Assembly (NCBI GenBank): GCA_902779765.1
Contig: CACZCQ010000009.1
Span: forward strand, 1 to 64,000
Reading direction: 5' to 3'
DNA from: an uncultured Bacteroidia bacterium
GTDB lineage: Bacteria; Bacteroidota; Bacteroidia; Bacteroidales; UBA932
Length of the DNA: 64,000 nucleotides
Shown: positions 54,554 to 60,554 of the stretch, one piece after another
How positions within the stretch are numbered: position 1 is the stretch's first letter
Layout: each line of letters opens with the position of its first letter
The notes under the pieces: model-generated
Told to the model about the DNA's origin: nothing
The model's input: only the letters and a program-made list of their open reading frames with translations
Databases searched by the model: none
Translations under genes and position numbers: made by a program

Positions 54554-54640
54554 TTTCAGTGCCTGGACCTTGCACGTTGAGAGAAGGAGGTGATAAGATT
54601 TGTGCGCAAGGTCCCCGGTTTGTTGTTACACCTTGTACAT
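54541..54640 (+). repeat. Right double-palindrome repeat of the RAYT element
   Basis: Hairpin 1 (54541-54575) has the same GTGCAAGGT / ACCTTGCAC stem as the left copy. Spacer 54576-54600 contains AAGGAGGTGATAAGATT. Hairpin 2 (54601-54640): GCGCAAGGT pairs with ACCTTGTAC except for one or two mismatches. The repeat overlaps the last 13 nt of the transposase gene. Confidence 0.8.
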
Positions 54641-54645
54641 AAATA

Positions 54646-54672
54646 ACCAGGGAAAGGCTTGGTTTCCCTGGT
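54646..54672 (-). terminator. Terminator of the EEP-family gene
   Basis: ACCAGGGAAA (54646-54655) pairs perfectly with TTTCCCTGGT (54663-54672), 7-nt loop; on the minus strand it is followed by TATTTATG. It lies just past the stop at 54697 and directly after the right RAYT repeat. Confidence 0.7.
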
Positions 54673-54696
54673 GAAAAATGTTCTTTCTGCCGTGAG

Positions 54697-55641
54697 CTAC
54701 TTCTTTGGCAACTGGAGGATCACCTTGACGGGGAAGTGATCCGAGGGAGTACGGGCTTGGTAAGCCTGGAAGGATATTTCCTTGGGGAAGTTGCCGTTCT
54801 CGTACTTCTGGGCCTCGGGAGTCATGGTGCGGTATGTGTCAGTCAGGACGCCGTAACGGATCACCCTTGTCTGCGGAGACACGAAGACGTGGTCTATCCT
54901 GCTGTTGGTAAAGCTGTTGGGATCAAATCCATTGGCGGTACCGTCCATCGCGTAGCGGATCTCGCAGACCTCATAGCTGTCTGCAAGGACACCGCTTTCG
55001 ACAAACACGTTATAGATGGGATTGGTCTGGTCCACGTTGAAGTCACCGGTCAGGACCACCGGCTTGCCTTTGCAGATCTCGCGGATCTTGCTGACCACGA
55101 GCTTCGCGCTTTCCATCCTGGCCTGTACTCCGATATGGTCCATGTGCAGGCTGAAATAGTAGAAATCCTGTTTGGTTTCCTTGGACTTGAAATGTCCCCA
55201 GGTGCAGATACGGTTCATCGCGGCGTCCCAGCCAACGCTGGGTATCTCCGGAGTCTGGGACAGCCAGAAGTCACCATGGTCCAGTAGGTCGAACAGTCCG
55301 GTATTGTAGAAGATTGCAGAATGCTCGCCCTTATGTACGCCGTCATCGCGTCCAAGGCCGATATAGTCATATCCGGGGAGTTGGGCTTTCATCTGCTCCA
55401 ACTGGTTGATCTTTCCTTCCTGGGTCCCGAATATCTGAAAGTCGTGGAAAAGGATGAGCTGGGTGATGACAGGGCATCGCTGGCCCCAACCGTTTCCCCG
55501 GAGGGAATCTCCGCGATTCTCGTAGCGGATGTTGAAAGAGCCGACCTGCAAGGTGGTTGCACGGCGGGATGCACCGCAACCGGAAATCAGTGTGACTGCA
55601 AGCGCAGCAGTCAGCACGGAAAGGAATCTTGTGGGTTTCAT
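54697..55641 (-). CDS. Endonuclease/exonuclease/phosphatase family lipoprotein
   Basis: A 314-aa lipoprotein; the start at 55641 gives lipobox ISGC, while 27 extra upstream codons run over the promoter. EEP motifs: VGSFNIRYEN, GTQEGKINQ (metal-binding Glu), SLHMDHIG, LTGDFNVDQTNP (Asp/Asn) and SRIDHVFVS, then TPSDHFPVKV at the end with the catalytic Asp-His. Surface proteins of this family in Bacteroidota are phosphodiesterases for nucleic acids, lipids or sugar phosphates. Substrate unknown. Confidence 0.9.
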   Translation of the reverse strand: MKPTRFLSVLTAALAVTLISGCGASRRATTLQVGSFNIRYENRGDSLRGNGWGQRCPVITQLILFHDFQIFGTQEGKINQLEQMKAQLPGYDYIGLGRDDGVHKGEHSAIFYNTGLFDLLDHGDFWLSQTPEIPSVGWDAAMNRICTWGHFKSKETKQDFYYFSLHMDHIGVQARMESAKLVVSKIREICKGKPVVLTGDFNVDQTNPIYNVFVESGVLADSYEVCEIRYAMDGTANGFDPNSFTNSRIDHVFVSPQTRVIRYGVLTDTYRTMTPEAQKYENGNFPKEISFQAYQARTPSDHFPVKVILQLPKK

Positions 55642-55686
55642 TATGGTGAGGATTTGATATTCAGCGAAAGTAAAGGTAATAAATAC

Positions 55687-55694
55687 TAACTTTA
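55687..55694 (+). promoter_or_regulatory. Near-consensus -7 element for the FucI-fold gene
   Basis: TAACTTTA differs from TAnnTTTG only in the last base and lies 18 nt before the ATG at 55713, in the divergent gap with the EEP-family gene. Confidence 0.35.
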
Positions 55695-55712
55695 CAGACA
55701 AATCCGAATACC

Positions 55713-56918
55713 ATGATTTCAATATTCACTCTGACTTCTCCGCTTCACGACAAGGCCACCGTCGATGCCGTCACCAGGGAATTCCTCGACTCTTTGGGTC
55801 TTGAATATTCATTCAAGGGAGACGATTTCAGCGACTACGGAAGCGACCTGTCGCTGATCTATGTGCGCACGGGAGGGACCGAAGGTCTTTTCAAGGAGCT
55901 GCTGCCTACCTTGCAGGGGCTTTCGCGTCAGACCATCCTGCTGCTCACTTCAGGAAAGAGCAACTCGCTGGCTGCCTCGATGGAGATACTGTCCTATCTG
56001 CGCAGGGAAGGCCAGAGAGGTGAAATCCTGCATGGCAGCCCGGCATATATACGGTCACGCCTGGAAGCGGTTTCAAGGATTAAGACCGCCCGACGTTCCC
56101 TTGAGTACACTACTCTCGGAATCGTGGGTCATCCCTCTGACTGGCTGATTTCCAGCGATTTCGACCGTGAGACAATTTTCGACCGTCTCGGGATCAACCT
56201 CCAGTATATTCCCATGGAAGAATTCATGGAGGAATACTCATCCCTGACTGACGACCTCCAAAGGTCCCGGGAGGCTACCGGCGAGGCTTATATGGGGTCG
56301 TCGACCGCCGTCAAGCAGGCCGTTCCCGGAGCGTTCAGGCTTTATGAAGCCTTCCGTACCCTCGTATCTGAATATGGGCTCTCCGGCCTTACGGTCAGAT
56401 GCTTCGACCTTCTCGGTTCCGTCCACAACACCGGATGCCTCGCCCTTGCCAGGCTGAATTCCGAAGGTATCGTAGCAGGTTGCGAAGGAGATGTCCCGGC
56501 GATGCTTTCGATGATGATAGGACGTGCCGTGACTGGTGTCAGCGGCTTCCAGGCCAATCCGTCCAGAATCGATCCCGAGAGCGGCGAGATGGTCTTTTCG
56601 CATTGCACTGTCCCTCTCGACATGGTCTCCTCCTTCAAGCTGGACACCCATTTCGAATCGGGGATAGGAGTAGGAATACGTGGACATATTCCTGAAGGGC
56701 CGGTGACTGTGTTCAAAGTGGCGGGAGACCTTTCCAGGCATTTTGCCTGTGAGGGTGAACTCATACGGAACGAAGCCAAACCGGACCTCTGCCGCACCCA
56801 GGTGGTGGTTCGCCTGCCCGCAGGCGCAGCAAGTTATTTCCTGACCGACCCTATCGGCAACCACCACATCATCCTTCCGGGTCACGTTGCAGCCGAACTT
56901 GAGGAACTGTTGAAATAA
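55713..56918 (+). CDS. Fucose-isomerase-fold protein
   Basis: A 401-aa cytosolic protein. Its layout recalls the L-fucose/L-arabinose isomerase superfamily: three alpha/beta lobes, with CLALARLNSEGIVAGCEGDVPAMLSMMIGR (in parts CEGDVPAMLSM) as the C-terminal core and HCTVPLDM and GNHHIILPGHVAAEL near the end, where metal-ligand His and Glu are found in true isomerases. Homologues are annotated as hypothetical or fucose isomerase-like. The thioesterase gene follows seven nt later. Substrate unknown. Confidence 0.65.
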   Translation: MISIFTLTSPLHDKATVDAVTREFLDSLGLEYSFKGDDFSDYGSDLSLIYVRTGGTEGLFKELLPTLQGLSRQTILLLTSGKSNSLAASMEILSYLRREGQRGEILHGSPAYIRSRLEAVSRIKTARRSLEYTTLGIVGHPSDWLISSDFDRETIFDRLGINLQYIPMEEFMEEYSSLTDDLQRSREATGEAYMGSSTAVKQAVPGAFRLYEAFRTLVSEYGLSGLTVRCFDLLGSVHNTGCLALARLNSEGIVAGCEGDVPAMLSMMIGRAVTGVSGFQANPSRIDPESGEMVFSHCTVPLDMVSSFKLDTHFESGIGVGIRGHIPEGPVTVFKVAGDLSRHFACEGELIRNEAKPDLCRTQVVVRLPAGAASYFLTDPIGNHHIILPGHVAAELEELLK

Positions 56919-56924
56919 TTGAAT

Positions 56925-57311
56925 ATGTTGGAATTAGGAATAAAAGGCTACCAGGAAGAAACAGTCACTCCTGAGCTACTCGCCTGCCACATCGGCAGCG
57001 GAACCGTGAGGGTCTTCGCGACCCCGCTGATGATCACCCTTATGGAGAGGACCTGCCGGCTCAGCGTCCAGCCCTATCTTGATGCCGGTTACGAGACGGT
57101 AGGCACACACGTCAACGTGTCCCACTTGAGCGCCACTCCCGAAGGGATGAGGGTCTGGTGCGATTCAGAGCTTGTCGGAATCGACGGACGCAGGCTCATA
57201 TTCAAGGTCGTAGCCCGTGACGACAAGGGCATAATCGGAGAAGGTACCCACGAACGTTTCATCGTGAACGTCGCCCGCTTCCAGGCAAAGACCGATACGA
57301 AACTGGAATAG
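56925..57311 (+). CDS. Hotdog-fold thioesterase (FlK-like)
   Basis: A 128-aa protein starting MLELGIKG; the track of the frame begins two codons earlier with a TTG. Hotdog features: VFATPLMITLMERTC (helix with the conserved Glu), TVGTHVNVSHLSATPEG, DKGIIGEGTHERFIV, as in fluoroacetyl-CoA thioesterase-like proteins. It probably hydrolyses a short acyl-CoA in the cytosol. Seven nt after the FucI-fold gene. Confidence 0.88.
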   Translation: MLELGIKGYQEETVTPELLACHIGSGTVRVFATPLMITLMERTCRLSVQPYLDAGYETVGTHVNVSHLSATPEGMRVWCDSELVGIDGRRLIFKVVARDDKGIIGEGTHERFIVNVARFQAKTDTKLE

Positions 57312-57339
57312 TCCGTATCCGGTTCGTTTCTGGCGGGAA

Positions 57340-57368
57340 GGCGGCATTTTTGCCCACAAATTGCTGCC
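57340..57368 (+). repeat. Hairpin repeat, copy 1
   Basis: GGCGGCA (57340-57346) pairs with TGCTGCC (57362-57368), loop rich in T, total 29 nt. It is one of two similar hairpins 52 bp apart between the thioesterase gene and the promoter of tRNA-Leu. No T-run follows, so it does not look like a plain terminator. Confidence 0.6.
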
Positions 57369-57391
57369 AGATGCGTCCAATCAGCTTTCCT

Positions 57392-57420
57392 GGCAGCAAA
57401 TTTGCCCTCAAAATGCTGCC
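57392..57420 (+). repeat. Hairpin repeat, copy 2
   Basis: GGCAGCA (57392-57398) pairs with TGCTGCC (57414-57420). The 29-nt unit matches copy 1 at about 24 positions, with TTTGCCC in both loops. The right arm of copy 1 can also pair with the left arm of copy 2 (AAATTGCTGCCAG against CTGGCAGCAAATTT), so alternative folds are possible. Confidence 0.6.
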
Positions 57421-57429
57421 GATCATGGA

Positions 57430-57462
57430 TTTGGGAGGATTCATGCTTTTTTACTACCTTTG
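57430..57462 (+). promoter_or_regulatory. Consensus promoter of tRNA-Leu
   Basis: TTTG at 57430-57433, then 21 nt, then TACCTTTG at 57455-57462 match the Bacteroidota -33 / -7 consensus. The tRNA begins 24 nt further on, leaving a short 5' leader. Confidence 0.65.
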
Positions 57463-57485
57463 TGACGGCGTAATCGTTACGCCAC

Positions 57486-57804
57486 GCCTTGGTGGTGGAA
57501 TGGTAGACACGAGGGACTTAAACAGATTTGAGTGCGCTTTCCGAAAGGAAAGATGTAGAATGTCGTAAATTCAAGGAAGCCTTAACGGGTCAGGCCGATG
57601 GTAATCTTGAGCCAAGCCTCCGGATGGAGGAAGGTGCAGAGACTAGACACGACACACCTAAAGATTGTTGATCCATGGTGAAGGAATAGTCCAGACTACA
57701 AACGGTCATTTCAGGCATATCGCCGGACCGGTGGTAAAAACCATAGTGGTAAGAAAATCCCTTGGCCCGAAACGGCCGTGCGGGTTCGAGTCCCGCCCGA
57801 GGCA
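57486..57804 (+). tRNA. tRNA-Leu(UAA) split by a group I intron
   Basis: Exon 1 is 57486-57519 (34 nt) and exon 2 is 57754-57804 (51 nt); joined they give an 85-nt tRNA with long variable arm. Acceptor GCCTTGG pairs with CCGAGGC with one G-U; D-stem GTG/CAC; anticodon stem AGGGA/TCCCT around loop CTTAAAA with anticodon TAA; variable stem GGCC/GGCC; T-stem GCGGG/CCCGC with loop TTCGAGT. The discriminator is A and CCA is not encoded. The intron falls between T34 and A35 of the anticodon, the same site as in cyanobacterial and plastid tRNA-Leu(UAA). Confidence 0.95.
57520..57753 (+). other. Group I intron (IC3-like) in tRNA-Leu(UAA)
   Basis: A 234-nt self-splicing-type intron without an ORF. 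Exon end ACTT pairs with guide GAGT (57530-57533), leaving the splice-site U-G pair. P2: CTTTCC-GAAA-GGAAAG (57537-57552). P3: TGTCG (57561-57565) with CGACA (57650-57654). P4: TTCAAGG (57570-57576) with TCTTGAG (57605-57611). P5: GCCT/AGGC. P6a: CCTCC-GGAT-GGAGG. P7: GACTA (57641-57645) with TAGTC (57687-57691), which makes the guanosine site. P8: CACC/GGTG. P9: CGGTC/GACCG. The last base is G (57753). The core strings TCTTGAGCCAA and GGTGCAGAGACTAGAC match the known consensus. Confidence 0.93.
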
Positions 57805-57811
57805 CTAATCA

Positions 57812-57860
57812 GACCTTGCAAGTTGTTGATTTATAAACACTTTGCAAGGTTTGTTTTTTT
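57812..57860 (+). terminator. Terminator of tRNA-Leu
   Basis: ACCTTGCAA (57813-57821) pairs with TTGCAAGGT (57842-57850), 20-nt loop, followed by TTGTTTTTTT. The stem shares the ACCTTGCA / TGCAAGGT core with hairpin 1 of the RAYT repeats. Confidence 0.85.
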
Positions 57861-58024
57861 GTTCAGTTTTGCGTGAAGCGGTACTGGTTGATTATTAATA
57901 AATTAGATAATTGTCCTGTGCGGAAAAAGGCAATAGGATACTTGTATAAGGTATTGAATATCAGACTATTGCGCAATACGATTGCCAGTGTGGTTGGAAT
58001 CGAAATCGGCAGTCATTGATAGAA
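57861..58024 (+). other. Gap with an open frame that may be a gene remnant
   Basis: No intact gene is seen. One frame stays open from the terminator to a TGA at 58017-58019 without an ATG and reads ..VRKKAIGYLYKVLN.. ending RNTIASVVGIEIGSH, which faintly recalls the N-terminal part of a serine/sugar O-acetyltransferase. It could be a pseudogene end or chance. Confidence 0.2.
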
Positions 58025-58546
58025 CTATTCCAGTGACTTGTAGGCATCCACGGCATCACGGAAGGTCTTTCCGGCATTCTCTCTCAGCCAGCGCTGGAAT
58101 CCAACTTTGAAGCGGAAACCCTTACCGAGATGCCGTTCAAAGAAGACCCGTAGTTCCTGGGAACATACAAGGCCATGAGGAATGGTTTCATCCAGTGAGG
58201 AAGGGGCGTGTCTTTTCTTTTCTGTCATCGGATTCCTTTTGGACTTCGGCTTTGGAAGGGCGAGAACGGTCGCTTTTGTAATGGCTGCCAGATATTCCCT
58301 GTCATCCACGTCGGTAATCAGGAAATGTTCTTTGGCCCCCGGGTAAGGAGAGCGCATCACCACCTCTTTCAATTGCGCCGCGCCCTGATACGTGGGCTTG
58401 ATATACAGACTGTTATCGCAGATCAAACCGAACAAGATGCCGTCACAGTAGATGCAATAGTCTCCCATCATCTTCTTAACGACGATTTCCCCGGCGTCCG
58501 AACACTGGTCAATGATGTATTGTACGAAGTCTGGATTGCAAGCCAT
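58025..58546 (-). CDS. TfoX N-terminal domain fused to DUF6434-like domain
   Basis: A 173-aa protein. The start at 58546 (MACNPDFVQYI) lies 5 nt after the upstream stop; the longer frame from 58591 would overlap the GyrI-like gene by 40 nt. Residues 1-95 match TfoX_N (VVKKMMGDYCIYCDGILFG, DNSLYIKPT), and residues 120-173 (VFFERHLGKGFRFKVGFQRWL in part) match the small DUF6434 helical domain. TfoX_N proteins are not always linked to competence. Last gene of a tightly packed four-gene operon. Confidence 0.8.
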   Translation of the reverse strand: MACNPDFVQYIIDQCSDAGEIVVKKMMGDYCIYCDGILFGLICDNSLYIKPTYQGAAQLKEVVMRSPYPGAKEHFLITDVDDREYLAAITKATVLALPKPKSKRNPMTEKKRHAPSSLDETIPHGLVCSQELRVFFERHLGKGFRFKVGFQRWLRENAGKTFRDAVDAYKSLE

Positions 58547-58551
58547 ATGTA

Positions 58552-59184
58552 TTACATCTTTTTTATCGGGTGCCGTATAACGGTCTTCCAATTCTCCGGG
58601 GCGACCTTGCGGGCGTCGGAGAGATAAATCTCGTGGTGAAGACGTGTCGCAGAAAGATCATTCACATAGCCATTCTCTGCCAGGAACTTATCCATGAGTG
58701 CAACCGATGCCGGTTCGTTGTCATAAGGGCCTATGTGCATGATCTGAACACAGAGACCCTCGTCAATCGTCAGGAACTCCGCACAGGAGCAATCTGTCTT
58801 TTTCTTCTTGGAGGCGGTCTGGACCGCCCAGTCAAAATCGGCCTTGGTTATAAAGTCCGGCAGACGGATGACGGAAATCCAGCAGAAGGTCGATTTGTCA
58901 GTATAATCTATACCGTCAACGCCTTCCTGCCACCAGAACCCTTCCAGCGGCGGAACCACATAGTCGTAGAAGCCTTCGATACGATGGTCCGTCTTGTAGC
59001 TCATCTTCAAGGTGTAGGCAATGGAATACAGGATGCCGATGGCCTTTTGATATGCGCCATCTTCATCGTTGGGATTGCCCTTGCCGCGCACGGCAATGTA
59101 ATTCGCCTTAGGAACAGTCACTATAACCGGTTTTTCTGGCGGGAGATAAAACTCCTTGTATTCCTTCTTGAAATCAAAGGCCAT
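58552..59184 (-). CDS. GyrI-like small-molecule-binding protein
   Basis: A 210-aa cytosolic protein of the SHS2/GyrI-like fold: PKANYIAVRGKGNPNDEDGAYQ in part, YDYVVPPLEGFWW, MHIGPYDNEPASV and RLHHEIYLSDARKV, all typical of the stand-alone GyrI-like domain family. Such proteins bind or hydrolyse small toxic molecules. Overlaps the upstream CDP-alcohol phosphatidyltransferase gene by 11 nt. Confidence 0.92.
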   Translation of the reverse strand: MAFDFKKEYKEFYLPPEKPVIVTVPKANYIAVRGKGNPNDEDGAYQKAIGILYSIAYTLKMSYKTDHRIEGFYDYVVPPLEGFWWQEGVDGIDYTDKSTFCWISVIRLPDFITKADFDWAVQTASKKKKTDCSCAEFLTIDEGLCVQIMHIGPYDNEPASVALMDKFLAENGYVNDLSATRLHHEIYLSDARKVAPENWKTVIRHPIKKM

Positions 59185-59698
59185 TTTTATGAGTTTTTAA
59201 GTAGGAATAAACGTCCTTCGTTCTGATGAAATGCCCCTCCTGTACGGCGGCAAACGTGGCTATAGCTGCCACAATGGCAATAGGAATCACAGACCGGAAC
59301 ATGGCCGGAACCGCCAGAAAAAGAAGTATGCCGGTCAGTTTATTAGCCAATGTGTGAGGGAAACAGAATCGTTTGCAGACGACCAGGGCTGAGACCTGGT
59401 TCACAACCTTGATGAAGACAATCACCCCGGCCCAGGTCCAAAGCCAAACGGGAATCTCCACCGCCGGAATCAATCGGACTGCGCAGCAGGCCACGAATAC
59501 GAGGTCGGAAACACTATCCAGAACGGCTCCGGCTTCAGTCTCCGCATGGAGTTTCCTGGCCAGCCAGCCGTCAATCATATCACTGATTCCACACAAAGCA
59601 TAGAGCACCCAGAACGGCCATCCTGTCACATCGCAAAACAGCAGGCCGATGGAGCCTGCTATCCTTAGTATCGATATGACATTCGGCAAAAGCATCAT
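59174..59698 (-). CDS. CDP-alcohol phosphatidyltransferase
   Basis: A 174-aa membrane enzyme that transfers a phosphatidyl group from CDP-diacylglycerol to an alcohol in phospholipid synthesis. The signature DMIDGWLARKLHAETEAGAVLDSVSD (in parts DMIDGWLAR and GAVLDSVSD) holds the D-x2-D-G-x2-A-R-..-G-x3-D-x3-D ligands. Four to five membrane helices. The alcohol cannot be told. It overlaps its neighbours on both sides by 4 and 11 nt, so translation is probably coupled. Confidence 0.92.
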   Translation of the reverse strand: MMLLPNVISILRIAGSIGLLFCDVTGWPFWVLYALCGISDMIDGWLARKLHAETEAGAVLDSVSDLVFVACCAVRLIPAVEIPVWLWTWAGVIVFIKVVNQVSALVVCKRFCFPHTLANKLTGILLFLAVPAMFRSVIPIAIVAAIATFAAVQEGHFIRTKDVYSYLKTHKNGL

Positions 59699-59991
59699 AT
59701 CACTTCAATGTAGAAACTCACCGGCCTGAAGCCGTCGTTACAGCTGATCATGGCGCTCATCGGATTCTTCATCCATCCGTCATAGAAGTTTCCCTCGCCA
59801 CGGGCCAGTGCCTCGACGAATTCCCTCATGGAGCCCCAGGCAGAAAGACACATCCCTTCAGGACATTGACCGTCAATCGAAATCCACTCCTGCCCCTCCT
59901 GCACATCGCAAGTGTGTTCGATAGGGTTCTCATATTTCGCCATCAAATCCGGATACGAAGTCTTCCTGATGGCAGTGATTCTGATTTTCAT
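59695..59991 (-). CDS. TIGR04076 family protein
   Basis: A 98-aa small cytosolic protein. KIRITAIRKTSYPDLMAKYE, CDVQEGQEWIS, CPEGMCLSAWGSMREFV and GWMKNPMSAMISCNDGFRPV (each a piece of the chain) are the family pattern with conserved Cys residues, which may bind metal. The function is unknown. First gene of the four-gene operon; CAAAGGTA at 60011-60018, that is TACCTTTG on the minus strand, gives a promoter 19 nt upstream. Confidence 0.88.
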   Translation of the reverse strand: MKIRITAIRKTSYPDLMAKYENPIEHTCDVQEGQEWISIDGQCPEGMCLSAWGSMREFVEALARGEGNFYDGWMKNPMSAMISCNDGFRPVSFYIEVI

Positions 59992-60010
59992 TTGAATACT
60001 ACAGTTCTCT

Positions 60011-60018
60011 CAAAGGTA
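60011..60018 (-). promoter_or_regulatory. -7 promoter element of the TIGR04076 operon
   Basis: The minus strand reads TACCTTTG, 19 nt before the ATG at 59991. Confidence 0.5.
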
Positions 60019-60055
60019 ACCATTTTTTGATACACTCGGACACATCCCTGGGCAC

Positions 60056-60086
60056 AAAAAAAGACAGCGATGAAGCTGTCTTTTTC
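60056..60086 (-). terminator. Terminator after the 60106 lipoprotein gene
   Basis: AAAAAGACAGC pairs with GCTGTCTTTTT around the loop GATGAA, with runs of A and T on either side, so it works on the minus strand after the stop at 60106. Confidence 0.88.
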
Positions 60087-60105
60087 ATGTCGGATAGTCT
60101 TTCGT

Positions 60106-60543
60106 TTATTTGTACCGGCGGAAGGCATATGTGGTGCTGCCGCCCAAGGATTCTTTCTGGATGACCAGTCTCCTGCGGTTCATCTCAAGGACATTGTATG
60201 TCCCTGACAGGCGCATTTCATAGCGGAGGCCCTGGGTGAGCCAGAGCGTCTTCGTGAAACTGATCTGCTTCCTGGAGGCGCTGTAAGAGAACTGTGAACC
60301 GTCGACATCCACATCCTTGAGGTCAAACTTCGTGAAACTGCCCTTCTTGGCAAGGGCGATCCGTGGTTCGCTCAGGGAAAGATAGAAATGGACGCCGGAG
60401 TAATCGACCTGATTCTTGGATTCCAGTGCCCACACTCCGTAAATGGATCCCGTAACGTCTCCGGTATGGTTGATCCTGGACACTCCGCAGGATGTGAACA
60501 AGGCCGCGCAGGCGATGACAGCCGCAAACAATATCTTCTTCAT
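60106..60543 (-). CDS. Small lipocalin-like lipoprotein
   Basis: A 145-aa lipoprotein (ACAALFTSCG, lipobox FTSC). GSIYGVWALESKNQ, FDLKDVDVDGSQFSYSAS and TYNVLEMNRRRLVIQKES (pieces) show the strand pattern of small lipocalin-like lipoproteins in Bacteroidota. Function unknown. It follows the M49-like gene by 11 nt, so the two may be co-transcribed, and it is closed by a strong terminator. Confidence 0.7.
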   Translation of the reverse strand: MKKILFAAVIACAALFTSCGVSRINHTGDVTGSIYGVWALESKNQVDYSGVHFYLSLSEPRIALAKKGSFTKFDLKDVDVDGSQFSYSASRKQISFTKTLWLTQGLRYEMRLSGTYNVLEMNRRRLVIQKESLGGSTTYAFRRYK

Positions 60544-60554
60544 GTTATGCAGGC

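Larger units (their letters stand above)
53051..54640. mobile_element. RAYT element with double-palindrome ends (REPtron-like)
   Basis: A 1590-bp unit: a 100-nt double palindrome at 53051-53150, two coupled genes (53214-53630 and 53630-54553), and a second 100-nt double palindrome at 54541-54640 in the same orientation. Both end repeats have the same plan: 35-nt hairpin, 25-nt spacer, 40-nt hairpin. The unit is visibly lower in GC than its neighbours and lies between two unrelated genes. I infer an autonomous or recently autonomous RAYT locus; other copies must be sought in the rest of the genome. Confidence 0.75.

Noticed and set aside
57486-57804. Reading the split tRNA as a pseudogene or as two fragments
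   Set aside because: Both exons keep every stem of tRNA-Leu and the stretch between has the full group I core, so a functional intron is the better reading.
57590-57805. Minus-strand 71-codon frame over the tRNA-Leu intron
   Set aside because: It covers the ribozyme core and tRNA exon 2; low-complexity antisense reading, with no codon or family support.
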